From Bordetella genomosp. 4 (GTDB lineage: Bacteria; Pseudomonadota; Gammaproteobacteria; Burkholderiales; Burkholderiaceae_B), in NCBI RefSeq assembly GCF_002261185.1, contig NZ_NEVQ01000013.1, forward strand, positions 186,001-250,000: 64,000 bases of DNA, read 5' to 3'. Under the pieces are notes generated by a model, which had not been told where the DNA came from, searched no databases, and saw only the letters and a program-made list of their open reading frames with translations. The position numbers and the translations under genes were made by a program. The stretch's first letter is position 1. Each line of letters begins with the position of its first letter. Of this stretch, positions 42,578 to 52,516 are shown in pieces.

Positions 42578-42997
42578 TCAGTCAGAGCCTGCTATTTCGC
42601 GCGCCTGTCTTAATCTGTACCTGCGCCAGCTCTCGCGCTCGCAGAGTCTTCCATCTAGGGCAAACAGTAGGAAAAGGCATCCCCAGGTTCCTATGTCTGC
42701 CGAGGCGTACCATGTTGCAGCGGCAATGATGGTCAAGCCCACAACAAGGAAAATAACGTTAAGCACACGATTGGGCACACCCAAAGAGCTCGTGATCGGA
42801 TCTCGAAAAGCGTGCATTAAACTCATACATACATGTATAACAATACTCATGGAGATCCACATTGAAATAGCCGGTATAACTGCCATGACTACTGGACTCT
42901 CCCCATATTGCGCTGATGCAAGGCAGATGGTCACGCCGATAGCGTAGACGATTAGCCTCTCTCGGTAGACGAGCCGCGTATCACGCAATTTACCCAT
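42578..42997 (-). CDS. Small four-helix membrane protein, candidate bacteriocin immunity protein
   Basis: A 139-residue protein with four predicted membrane segments (about 15-32, 37-60, 80-98, 100-115) and a basic C-terminus. AAGGA stands about 11 bases before the ATG at 42995-42997. It lies 165 bases downstream of the double-glycine-leader gene on the same strand. Size, topology and position match immunity proteins of class II bacteriocins and microcins, but no known family is recognised. This region is poorer in GC than its neighbours, a possible sign of transfer. Confidence 0.5.
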   Translation of the reverse strand: MGKLRDTRLVYRERLIVYAIGVTICLASAQYGESPVVMAVIPAISMWISMSIVIHVCMSLMHAFRDPITSSLGVPNRVLNVIFLVVGLTIIAAATWYASADIGTWGCLFLLFALDGRLCERESWRRYRLRQAREIAGSD

Positions 42998-43091
42998 CGA
43001 TCAATATTCCTTCTGAAATTTTGCTGTGATAAGCGTACGGATGCTATTTACTTAAAAATAGGTAGGACTCAGTGAACAAAGCATATAGAGA

Positions 43092-43128
43092 TAATCAGGA
43101 CACCAGATTCTGCATAATGCCCTGATTA
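43092..43128. repeat. Inverted repeat between bacteriocin-like and membrane-protein genes
   Basis: TAATCAGG and CCTGATTA, 8 bases each, 21 bases apart. It is in the 165-base gap and could form a processing or attenuation hairpin that gives the downstream gene a different level. Confidence 0.4.
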
Positions 43129-43162
43129 CATCAACCTGCTGTAGCTCTTCCTATGCTGACAA

Positions 43163-43495
43163 TCAATGGCGGGAACGCGATGACTGGCCGAGTGCGTTAC
43201 AACCTTGTCTAGTAGCAACCCCGGCGGCGCCTCCTAATAGTGGGTTCCCGGTCAGTCCTCCTGCGATAGTTCCAGCACCTGCGCCGACCATGAAACAACC
43301 CAAGCCTACACCTGAGTTTTGACTCCAAACTAGTTTGCCGGAGCGGTCTTTCAAGTGAATGTCGGTCGAACCATCGCGTTGACGGACGAAATCAACATGG
43401 AACCCGGCATCGTTGCCCGGCCGTGGGGGCTCAAAGCGCTGCTGTAACTCTCCTCCTGCTACATCGGAGAGTTCCGAGAGGCTGATTGGTCTCAT
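43163..43495 (-). CDS. Probable double-glycine-leader bacteriocin/microcin precursor
   Basis: A 110-residue precursor. The first 15 residues, MRPISLSELSDVAGG, match the leader of class II bacteriocins and microcins that is cut after GG by a peptidase-containing ABC exporter. The mature part (95 residues) has a polar half (16-60) and then a Gly/Ala-rich hydrophobic half (61-97) with GxxxG patterns (G-C-F-M-V-G-A-G-A-G) typical of pore-forming peptides. Two Cys (67 and 99) flank that stretch and could form a disulphide. GAGGAA stands 6 bases before the ATG. No exporter or peptidase gene lies in this window, so it must be supplied from elsewhere. Confidence 0.72.
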   Translation of the reverse strand: MRPISLSELSDVAGGELQQRFEPPRPGNDAGFHVDFVRQRDGSTDIHLKDRSGKLVWSQNSGVGLGCFMVGAGAGTIAGGLTGNPLLGGAAGVATRQGCNALGQSSRSRH

Positions 43496-43897
43496 ACGTC
43501 TTCCTCAATAAAGTAGAACCCGAACAACAACCTTGAACGGGTGAGAACGGATAGTGACCTTGAAACCTTGGCATGCCACGAAGGTTTGACACGCGCTGTA
43601 TTGGACGTCGGTGCATAGCCGCTGCAAGAACACTGCTTCACACTCTATGCCGTTGACAATATGACGTTTCAAAAGCGATCCATGTGGCCCCAAAATCGGA
43701 TCGTTTCAATGTCAAACGAAATTGAAATGTGAGCCGCCGCGACACGATTCTGTCGTGGGCACAGAATGACAAAGGCCTGAATCCGGCTAACGCCAGATTC
43801 AGGCCTTCTATGACCAGTAGCATTGCGCTGACAAACGGGCCTCATGGTCGCCGACCCGTTTGCAGGGGGAGGTGAGTTTCCCCTTTGATTGGCTGGA
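43496..43897. other. Intergenic stretch upstream of the bacteriocin-like gene
   Basis: About 400 bases without a convincing gene. ORFs here lack ATG starts with ribosome sites. It holds TTTCAAT/ATTGAAA, 10 bases apart (43704-43727), a possible operator, and the hairpin at 43772-43807 that closes the icd transcript. Confidence 0.45.
43772..43807 (-). terminator. Long hairpin downstream of icd
   Basis: A perfect 12-base inverted repeat (AAGGCCTGAATC / GATTCAGGCCTT) with a 12-base loop that itself can pair GGC with GCC. It lies about 90 bases past the icd stop. The T run after it is short, so termination is likely but not certain. Confidence 0.65.
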
Positions 43898-46192
<2,295 letters not shown>

Positions 46193-46332
46193 TCATCGTA
46201 GGGTGGGTGAAACGGGAGGGCGCACCAGGCGTCTGCCCGTCATGCCGGTAATCCCCCCGTTATGGACTGCTTTGGGTAGGTATTGCCGCCATGAAGACTC
46301 TATTGTAATCCCGACAAGGGCAAAAGTGGTGA

Positions 46333-46350
46333 AAGTCTTATAGAAGACTT
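46333..46350. promoter_or_regulatory. Palindrome 1 upstream of icd
   Basis: AAGTCTT-atag-AAGACTT, perfect 7-base arms. It shares the GTCTTATA-x-AAGAC pattern with palindrome 2, with centres 34 bases apart (just over three helix turns), suggesting cooperative binding by one regulator. Confidence 0.6.
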
Positions 46351-46368
46351 GCATATTTTTGAGTTTGA

Positions 46369-46382
46369 GTCTTATATAAGAC
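46369..46382. promoter_or_regulatory. Palindrome 2 upstream of icd
   Basis: GTCTTATATAAGAC, a perfect 14-base palindrome. Similar to palindrome 1; a GntR-type regulator of citric-acid-cycle genes is a candidate, but the regulator is not in this window. Confidence 0.6.
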
Positions 46383-46466
46383 CAAGGCTGACCGGCTCCC
46401 GCTCGGCTAGGTGTGGGCGAATGAGACCCTAATACGCGAGATGGCGGCATATCTTCGATTTTGCAT

Positions 46467-46868
46467 TCAGGCCGCCCACCACTGCCATGCTGCGATCAAT
46501 AGGACGATCCATACTGCCACGATGACCACCGCTGCGGTCCAATTGCGAGGCTTGGGCTCGTTTGCCTGCATTCGAGCGTCTGCCTGAGCCCGGCATTCAT
46601 GCAGCACATCACTCGGCAAAAGCTTGACTGCCAGCCAAATCAGGCCCGGTAATAAGATCACATCGTCGAGATATCCCAGCACAGGGATGAAATCCGGGAT
46701 CAGGTCGATGGGGCTGAGCGCATAGGCGACGGCAAATACGCCCAAAGCCTTGGCATACCAGGGCGTGTGCGGATGCCGGGCGGCAAACCATAGCGTCAAG
46801 CCGTCGCGCTTGATACGCTTGGCCCATGCTCTCAGACCAGTATTCAAAGGGGGAGCCGGGGCAGGCAT
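46467..46868 (-). CDS. YkvA-like (DUF1232) membrane protein
   Basis: A 133-residue protein with the DUF1232 core: PWYAKALGVFAVAYALSPIDLIPDFIPVLGYLDDVILLP, here the sPiDLIPDfiPvlGylDD motif, and a C-terminal membrane anchor (about 110-130). Function unknown in the family. The ATG at 46866-46868 is used. It is divergent from ku, 89 bases away. Confidence 0.85.
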   Translation of the reverse strand: MPAPAPPLNTGLRAWAKRIKRDGLTLWFAARHPHTPWYAKALGVFAVAYALSPIDLIPDFIPVLGYLDDVILLPGLIWLAVKLLPSDVLHECRAQADARMQANEPKPRNWTAAVVIVAVWIVLLIAAWQWWAA

Positions 46869-46957
46869 GATACTTGCTTGGCCTTGGTGCAAACCCTGAG
46901 GGCATTCGGTAGATGGGTTGGACAGTTTACTGGTTTCACTGCCTTGGAGAATCGCTT

Positions 46958-47893
46958 ATGGCCACACGCACCATCTGGAAGGGTGCCATCACGTTCGGTC
47001 TCGTCCATATTCCGGTCGGCTTGCATACGGCGACCACCGAATCGGGCGTGGACTTCGACTGGCTGGACCGGCGTTCGATGGATCCTGTGGGATACAAGCG
47101 CATCAACAAACGAACCGGAAAAGAGATCCAATCCAAAGATATCGTGAAGGGCGTCGAGTACGAGGATGGTCAATACGTCATCGTCTCGCCTGACGAGATC
47201 TCGGAAGCCTATCCGCGCACGACGCAGACCATAGAAATTCAGCAGTTCGTCCGAGCAGAGGAGGTGTCGTTCGTCTTTCTGGAGCGTCCGTACTACGTCG
47301 CGCCTATCAACAAAGGCCATAAGGTGTATGCGCTATTGCGCGACACATTGGTCAAGACAGGAAAGATCGGGATCGCCAAAGTGGTGATCCAGACAAAACA
47401 GCATCTGGCGGCGCTGATCCCATCCGGGGATGCGCTGGTGTTGAACCTGATGCGCTGGGGCGACGAGGTGAAATCGCCGGACGGGCTGGATCTGCCAAAG
47501 ACCGGAGCCAAAAGCATGTCGCCCAGTGCATCCGAACTGAAGATGGCGAAAATGCTGGTCGACGAGATGTCCGAGGAATGGAATCCGGAGCAATACCAGG
47601 ATGAGTTCAAGTCGGCCATCATGCATCTGGTGCAACAAAAGGTGAAGGCCGGCAAAACTGAGACCGTCATCGAGCCGCAAGAGGAGGCGCCCGCCTATGC
47701 AGATAATGTCATTGACTTGACGGAGTTGCTGCAACGCAGTCTGGGGCGGGGCGGCTCTGCGAAAACATCGCGCGGCAAGGCTGCCTCTGGCGGGGCAAAA
47801 AAAACAACCCGCAAATCCCCGGCAAAGAAAGCCTCGGCGAGCAAAACTGCGACGGCTAAAAAACGCGGCAAACCGGCGCGAAAGGCAGCCTGA
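46958..47893 (+). CDS. ku: Bacterial Ku protein for non-homologous end joining
   Basis: A 311-residue Ku homologue that binds DNA ends and recruits LigD. The Ku core covers residues about 1-255, beginning with RTIWKGAITFGLVHIPVGL and including the central ring segments (PYYVAPINKGHKVYALLRD). The tail (about 262-311) is a Lys/Ala/Ser-rich basic extension, as in other bacterial Ku proteins, which helps in DNA binding. GGAGA is 9 bases ahead of the ATG. It is followed 2 bases later by ligD, an operon with the known partner. Confidence 0.96.
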   Translation: MATRTIWKGAITFGLVHIPVGLHTATTESGVDFDWLDRRSMDPVGYKRINKRTGKEIQSKDIVKGVEYEDGQYVIVSPDEISEAYPRTTQTIEIQQFVRAEEVSFVFLERPYYVAPINKGHKVYALLRDTLVKTGKIGIAKVVIQTKQHLAALIPSGDALVLNLMRWGDEVKSPDGLDLPKTGAKSMSPSASELKMAKMLVDEMSEEWNPEQYQDEFKSAIMHLVQQKVKAGKTETVIEPQEEAPAYADNVIDLTELLQRSLGRGGSAKTSRGKAASGGAKKTTRKSPAKKASASKTATAKKRGKPARKAA

Positions 47894-47895
47894 TC

Positions 47896-50445
47896 ATGGT
47901 GGACAGTCTGAAAAAATACCGCGAGAAACGAAATTTCTCGGTGACCCCGGAGCCCTCCGGCGGTGGAGATTCCAACGACGAGGGGCTGGTATTCGTCATT
48001 CAGAAACACTGGGCAAGCCGTCTGCACTACGATTTCCGGCTGGAACTCAACGGCACCATGAAAAGCTGGGCGGTTCCCAAAGGGCCTTCTTTTGATCCCT
48101 CGGTAAAGCGCATGGCGGTACAAGTCGAGGATCACCCCATTGCGTACAACCAGTTCGAGGGGACCATACCGAAAGGCCAATACGGCGCCGGCAAAGTCAT
48201 CATCTGGGACGAGGGACATTGGAGCCCGATCGGCGATCCTCGGCGGGGTTACCAGTCAGGACACCTGAAGTTCGAGCTGCTAGGCAAGAAGATGCGCGGC
48301 CGATGGGCGCTCGTGCGATTCAAAAACAAAGCGTCAGAGCGGCAGCCACCGTGGCTATTGATCAAAGAAAAAGACGAGTACGCCCGATCCGAATCCGAGT
48401 TCAGTGTGGTGGACGAAATGCCGGACAGTGTGGTGCCGTTGCGTGACCAGAAACCGGCCGCAGCATCATCAGGCAAGCGGAATTCCAAAAGTGATGTCTC
48501 TTCTGCGTCTGACGAAACCGCCTTGCCCGGCAGGGCAGCGAAACTCCCCACGCAGATGAAACCGCAACTGGCCACGCTGGTGGACGCCGTGCCACGCGGT
48601 GCGCAGGATTGGCTGTATGAGATGAAATTCGACGGATACCGGATTCTGGCCAGGATAGAGGGTGCAGAGGTAAAGCTATTCACGCGCAACGGACACGACT
48701 GGAGCGCCAAAATGCCGCATCTGGTGCGCGAGTTCAGCGAGCTGCAGCGCGATACCGGTTTTGGCAACGCATGGGTGGATGGTGAGATCGTTGTGTTGTC
48801 CAGCGAGGGCATTCCCAGTTTTCAATCCCTGCAGAACGCCTTTGACACAGAGCGTACCAAGGACATCGTCTTCTATGCATTTGACCTGCCTTATATCGCA
48901 GGCCGCGACATCAGCAGCGAGCCGCTCACGCTGCGCCGTCAGTTGCTGCATCAGTTAGTCAGCAAATCCAAAAAAGGCTCTCCTCTGCGATTCAGTGAGG
49001 CTTTTGAAAAGCCAGTGTCGGATTTGGTCGCCTCGGCCTGCAAGCTTGGCCTCGAAGGTGTGATTGGCAAGCGGCCGTCGGCGCCGTATGTCTCGCGGCG
49101 CTCGGACGATTGGATCAAGGTCAAGTGCGGGCGGCGGCAGGAGTTCGTGATCGTCGGCTATACCTTGCCAAAGGGCGGACGAGCGGGATTCGGTGCGCTG
49201 CTGCTGGCCGTCCACGGCCGTGATGGAGGCCTGCGGTATGCCGGCAAGGTAGGAACGGGGTTCGACGATCATCTGTTGCGCGAGCTGCATCAGAAACTCG
49301 AGCGTATCGAACAGTCGAGCCCCGCAATTACCGAAGGACGGCCTCCAGGGGGCAGAGATATCCGGTGGGTGCAGCCCAAGCTGGTCTGCGAAGTATCGTT
49401 TGCCCAATGGACCCATGGCGGTCATGTGCGCCATGCGACGTTCAAGGGATTGCGTACGGACAAGCCGGCTGATGAGATCGTGCGAGAAAAACCTGTACCG
49501 GCAGAGAAAGTCGCCAACAAACCAGACGGACGACGCACCAGGCGGGCGCAGAGCGATGCCCCCTCTGCCAAAGCACTGAAACTATCGCACCCTGAACGGG
49601 TGATCGACCCGTCGTCCGGCCTGACAAAACTGGACCTGGCACGCTATTACGCGCTGGTGGCGCCTTTGATGATGGAACATCTGCAGCGGCGGCCTGTGTC
49701 GTTCATGAGGATGCCGGCAGGCATACAGGGAGAGCAATTTTTTCAGAAGCATTCCGATGCGGACATTACGGGCGTGACGATGCTGCCCGAGCGATTGCAA
49801 CCCGGACATCCTCCGCTGATGGAGATCGCCAAGGCCGAGGGCATTCTGGCAGCGGCGCAATTGAACGTCGTCGAGTTTCACACCTGGAACGCGATTAAAA
49901 CCGCCATCACCAAACCGGATCGCATGGTATTGGACCTGGATCCAGGAGAAGGAATGTCATGGAAAGGCGTGCAGCAGGGCGCAGAATTGGTCCGCGTCCT
50001 GATGCACGAACTGGGTCTGCAGAGCTGGCTGAAAACCAGCGGAGGAAAGGGCCTGCACATTGTTGTACCGATCCGCAGGCAGTACGACTGGGACACGGTA
50101 AAGGATTTCTCGGCAGCGATCGTGCGTCATCTGGCCCGCACGATACCCCAGCTGTTTGTCGCCAAGAGCGGCCCGCGCAATCGGGTAGGAAAGATCTTTG
50201 CGGACTATCTGCGAAACGGCTTTGGCAGCACGACCGTGGCGGCATGGTCCGCGCGAGGCAGGCCGGGACTGCCGATTTCGGTGCCTGTGACGTGGGACGA
50301 ACTGAGCTCGCTGAAAAGCTCGGCGCAATGGACGATCGCTACCGTCCATGAACGGCTGGATGTGGGAAATGATCCCTGGGCCGACTATGCCCCGCAAGGC
50401 ATCGCCCAGGCGATGAAGGCGCTCGGTTTCGATCCGTCACGATAG
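47896..50445 (+). CDS. ligD: Multifunctional ATP-dependent DNA ligase D
   Basis: An 849-residue LigD with domains in the order 3'-phosphoesterase (about 1-180, with HWASRLHYDFRLEL and WAVPKGPS), ligase (about 220-520, with catalytic K244 in YEMKFDGYRI) and polymerase/primase (about 555-849, with LDLDPGEG metal-binding Asp pair and the KTSGGKGLHI motif). It repairs broken ends after Ku binding by trimming, filling and sealing. Same strand as ku and 2 bases apart. This is the Pseudomonas-type domain order. Confidence 0.95.
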   Translation: MVDSLKKYREKRNFSVTPEPSGGGDSNDEGLVFVIQKHWASRLHYDFRLELNGTMKSWAVPKGPSFDPSVKRMAVQVEDHPIAYNQFEGTIPKGQYGAGKVIIWDEGHWSPIGDPRRGYQSGHLKFELLGKKMRGRWALVRFKNKASERQPPWLLIKEKDEYARSESEFSVVDEMPDSVVPLRDQKPAAASSGKRNSKSDVSSASDETALPGRAAKLPTQMKPQLATLVDAVPRGAQDWLYEMKFDGYRILARIEGAEVKLFTRNGHDWSAKMPHLVREFSELQRDTGFGNAWVDGEIVVLSSEGIPSFQSLQNAFDTERTKDIVFYAFDLPYIAGRDISSEPLTLRRQLLHQLVSKSKKGSPLRFSEAFEKPVSDLVASACKLGLEGVIGKRPSAPYVSRRSDDWIKVKCGRRQEFVIVGYTLPKGGRAGFGALLLAVHGRDGGLRYAGKVGTGFDDHLLRELHQKLERIEQSSPAITEGRPPGGRDIRWVQPKLVCEVSFAQWTHGGHVRHATFKGLRTDKPADEIVREKPVPAEKVANKPDGRRTRRAQSDAPSAKALKLSHPERVIDPSSGLTKLDLARYYALVAPLMMEHLQRRPVSFMRMPAGIQGEQFFQKHSDADITGVTMLPERLQPGHPPLMEIAKAEGILAAAQLNVVEFHTWNAIKTAITKPDRMVLDLDPGEGMSWKGVQQGAELVRVLMHELGLQSWLKTSGGKGLHIVVPIRRQYDWDTVKDFSAAIVRHLARTIPQLFVAKSGPRNRVGKIFADYLRNGFGSTTVAAWSARGRPGLPISVPVTWDELSSLKSSAQWTIATVHERLDVGNDPWADYAPQGIAQAMKALGFDPSR

Positions 50446-50484
50446 GGATACGGGCAAGGCAACACGATATAAGGAGCGTTCACG

Positions 50485-50742
50485 ATGAAATTCACAAAAG
50501 CTACCGGTGCGAAAGCGCAAGGCGATGCCGTGACATTCAATATGGAAATCTCTGGCGTCACGCGGCAGTTCGAGATATCGGGAGACGTATTGCGTCGAAA
50601 ATTCGGCGCGGTCGACGACAACGCGATCGAGCTGCTACAAGCCTTTGAGCGCGGGGCAGATGCCATACGAGAGGCAACTCACCGCGTTCGCTCAACACCC
50701 ACAGATGGCCGCGTGCTATTGGGAGCAGGGGATTTCGACTAA
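50485..50742 (+). CDS. DUF1488 family protein
   Basis: An 85-residue protein resembling DUF1488, a small family without known function. Visible: VTFNMEISGVTRQFEISGDVLRRKFG, then ELLQAFERGADAIREAT. It follows ligD by 39 bases, and AGGAGC precedes the ATG by 6 bases. It may be part of the ku-ligD transcript. Confidence 0.7.
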   Translation: MKFTKATGAKAQGDAVTFNMEISGVTRQFEISGDVLRRKFGAVDDNAIELLQAFERGADAIREATHRVRSTPTDGRVLLGAGDFD

Positions 50743-50774
50743 GGGCCAGGTGGGGCATGTGCCATGCGGCAGGC

Positions 50775-51878
50775 CTATGCATCCTTTTCGGCTGCTTCTA
50801 AGCAACTGCACAGTCTATCCAGCTCCAGCGCTACTTCATGCCATACCCAGCGGATCAGCTCGACGGCCTCCAGTTCCGCGGCATCAAAAGCGTTCTCCCG
50901 CATGGCGCTTTCCACGATCCGGTTCAGGCGGTTGAAGGGCTCGCTGGTATGACAGGCGGGGGGTTCGGCGTCCCGGTCGCGCACCGCGCGGGCCAAGCCG
51001 GCGATTTGATCCTTTGCTGCCGCGGCCAACTGGTCCAGCGCCGGACCGAGGCGTTGACAGATATTGTCGGACAGCTCCAGCCCGCCCACGCGCTTCATCA
51101 GTGGAACCGTACGCCATAATCCCTCGAGGTCATTGATCAGCGGGTGCGCCGTATGGCGTTTCCAGAAAGACATGGGGAATGCGTGCGATTGATACGCCAT
51201 ATCGTTGGCGCGCCAACGCGCGTGCTCCATGGCGGGCCTGTCGCTCACATCGGGACGCAACCGCCCCTCGTTCATGGCGGCTGCCCAATCGACAAGCAGG
51301 TCGCCGTATATCTCGATCGATTTCGCCAGATTGGATCGCATACTGAGATGGGCAGACAAGGGCAGCACGGCGACGGACGCGACAACGCCGGACAGCGAAC
51401 CGATGACAATCGCCAAGGACTTGTTATAGGCGCCGCTGAGGATATCGTTGTCGGGCGCCACGGTGAGAATAGTGACCGTGACCAGGCTGTAACTGAGCGT
51501 GTTCCAACGCGCCGACAAGTAGGCCCCAATGCCGACGCCGATCAGAATGCTTCCGAGCGGCGACATCGATGTGCTGCGCGATATGAGCACGAGTGAAACG
51601 CCCAACGCCACCCCGATGAATGCGCCCATGAGGCGCGCCGCCGCTTCGCTCACCGTACCTTCGACGCTGGCGCGGACCACGAACAGTGCGGAAAATGCGC
51701 CCCACGCGATTTCGGGATAGCCTTTCCAGGTCATCCAGGCGTAGGCCAACAGTACCGCGGCGATATTCTGCAACGGCAGACGAATGCCGTCGCGTGTGAG
51801 GGCCGAGCGGCCGGCGTTGGCATAGGTGAGGATGCGGGAGCATGATTGAATCCAGTTGCGGGGCAAGGGGATAGGCAC
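50775..51878 (-). CDS. FUSC/aromatic acid exporter-type membrane protein
   Basis: A 367-residue protein with about six membrane segments in its N-terminal half (residues 25-180) and a soluble C-terminal half with many helices. The layout fits FUSC-domain inner-membrane proteins (ArAE superfamily, YccC/AaeB-like). The start is a GTG at 51876-51878 and is uncertain, as no good ribosome site is visible. Function unknown, possibly export of an aromatic or weak acid. Convergent with DUF1488. Confidence 0.7.
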   Translation of the reverse strand: MPIPLPRNWIQSCSRILTYANAGRSALTRDGIRLPLQNIAAVLLAYAWMTWKGYPEIAWGAFSALFVVRASVEGTVSEAAARLMGAFIGVALGVSLVLISRSTSMSPLGSILIGVGIGAYLSARWNTLSYSLVTVTILTVAPDNDILSGAYNKSLAIVIGSLSGVVASVAVLPLSAHLSMRSNLAKSIEIYGDLLVDWAAAMNEGRLRPDVSDRPAMEHARWRANDMAYQSHAFPMSFWKRHTAHPLINDLEGLWRTVPLMKRVGGLELSDNICQRLGPALDQLAAAAKDQIAGLARAVRDRDAEPPACHTSEPFNRLNRIVESAMRENAFDAAELEAVELIRWVWHEVALELDRLCSCLEAAEKDA

Positions 51879-52079
51879 GGGTCACCGGAACAAGCAAATC
51901 AGGTCAAGGCTTCATTTCCGCAATATTCATGCCGCGTTCGGTCCTATCGGGCCAGGCACAACGCTTGCGCTGATTTATTCATCGTGCCGGGATCTTGCCC
52001 GCTGTGCTGAGGCCTTTCGAGGGGCGGTGCGCCGCGCGGCAGACTGCGACGCACCACCGATAACGGATTGGAGAATGTC

Positions 52080-52163
52080 ATGGGTCCAAAGACTAAACGT
52101 GTGCTTACTATCACCGCAATCGTTGTCGCGTTCGCAGTATTGGTGTCATTGGTACCCTGGTAG
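52080..52163 (+). CDS. Very small single-span membrane protein (27 residues)
   Basis: Too short for the usual ORF cut-off. It encodes a basic N-terminus (MGPKTKR) followed by a hydrophobic span of about 17 residues ending in LVPW and a TAG stop. GGAG lies 9 bases before the ATG. Size and topology fit small membrane proteins that regulate larger membrane partners or stress responses. No homologue is recognised, and it could be chance; the ribosome site and clean topology support it. Confidence 0.5.
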   Translation: MGPKTKRVLTITAIVVAFAVLVSLVPW

Positions 52164-52177
52164 AAAACCGCACGTGA

Positions 52178-52465
52178 TCAGTCTTCGTCCTCGCCTCCTA
52201 AAGAACGGCCGGATGCCGGGGGCAGCCCGCCGTTGCGCGTTGGATCGGCCGGCGCGCGTGATATGCCGGCATGATCGGCATTGACCTCTTGATCGGTGTC
52301 TATATCGCGGCCCACATCATCGTCCTGAAGGCTGGGAGGTTCGGCGGAGGCGCGCTCGCCAGTACCCGCAGCATCACTATCGGCCGTTTCCGTGGGCCGG
52401 TCATTGGCTGAGTCCGATGAATCACTAGGTCCGTAAGGGTCTCGAGACGTGGCTGGTGCGTTCAT
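52178..52465 (-). CDS. Acidic, disordered hypothetical protein
   Basis: A 95-residue protein rich in Asp, Glu, Ser, Gly, Pro and Ala, with no hydrophobic segment and almost no aromatic residues, so it is probably disordered. GGAG stands 6-7 bases before the ATG at 52463-52465. No family recognised. It lies after the topoisomerase gene on the same strand, 51 bases from its end. Confidence 0.55.
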   Translation of the reverse strand: MNAPATSRDPYGPSDSSDSANDRPTETADSDAAGTGERASAEPPSLQDDDVGRDIDTDQEVNADHAGISRAPADPTRNGGLPPASGRSLGGEDED

Positions 52466-52516
52466 GGTCTATCTCCAACATGAGATTGAAAATCCCGCTC
52501 GCCGCAAGCGTCATTC

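Noticed and set aside
43505-43693. 62-residue Cys-containing ORF just before the bacteriocin-like gene
   Set aside because: It starts with TTG, has no ribosome site and no recognisable leader; probably chance.
46193-46450. 85-residue ORF between icd and the YkvA-like gene
   Set aside because: It covers the palindromes and promoter region of icd; no ribosome site or family.
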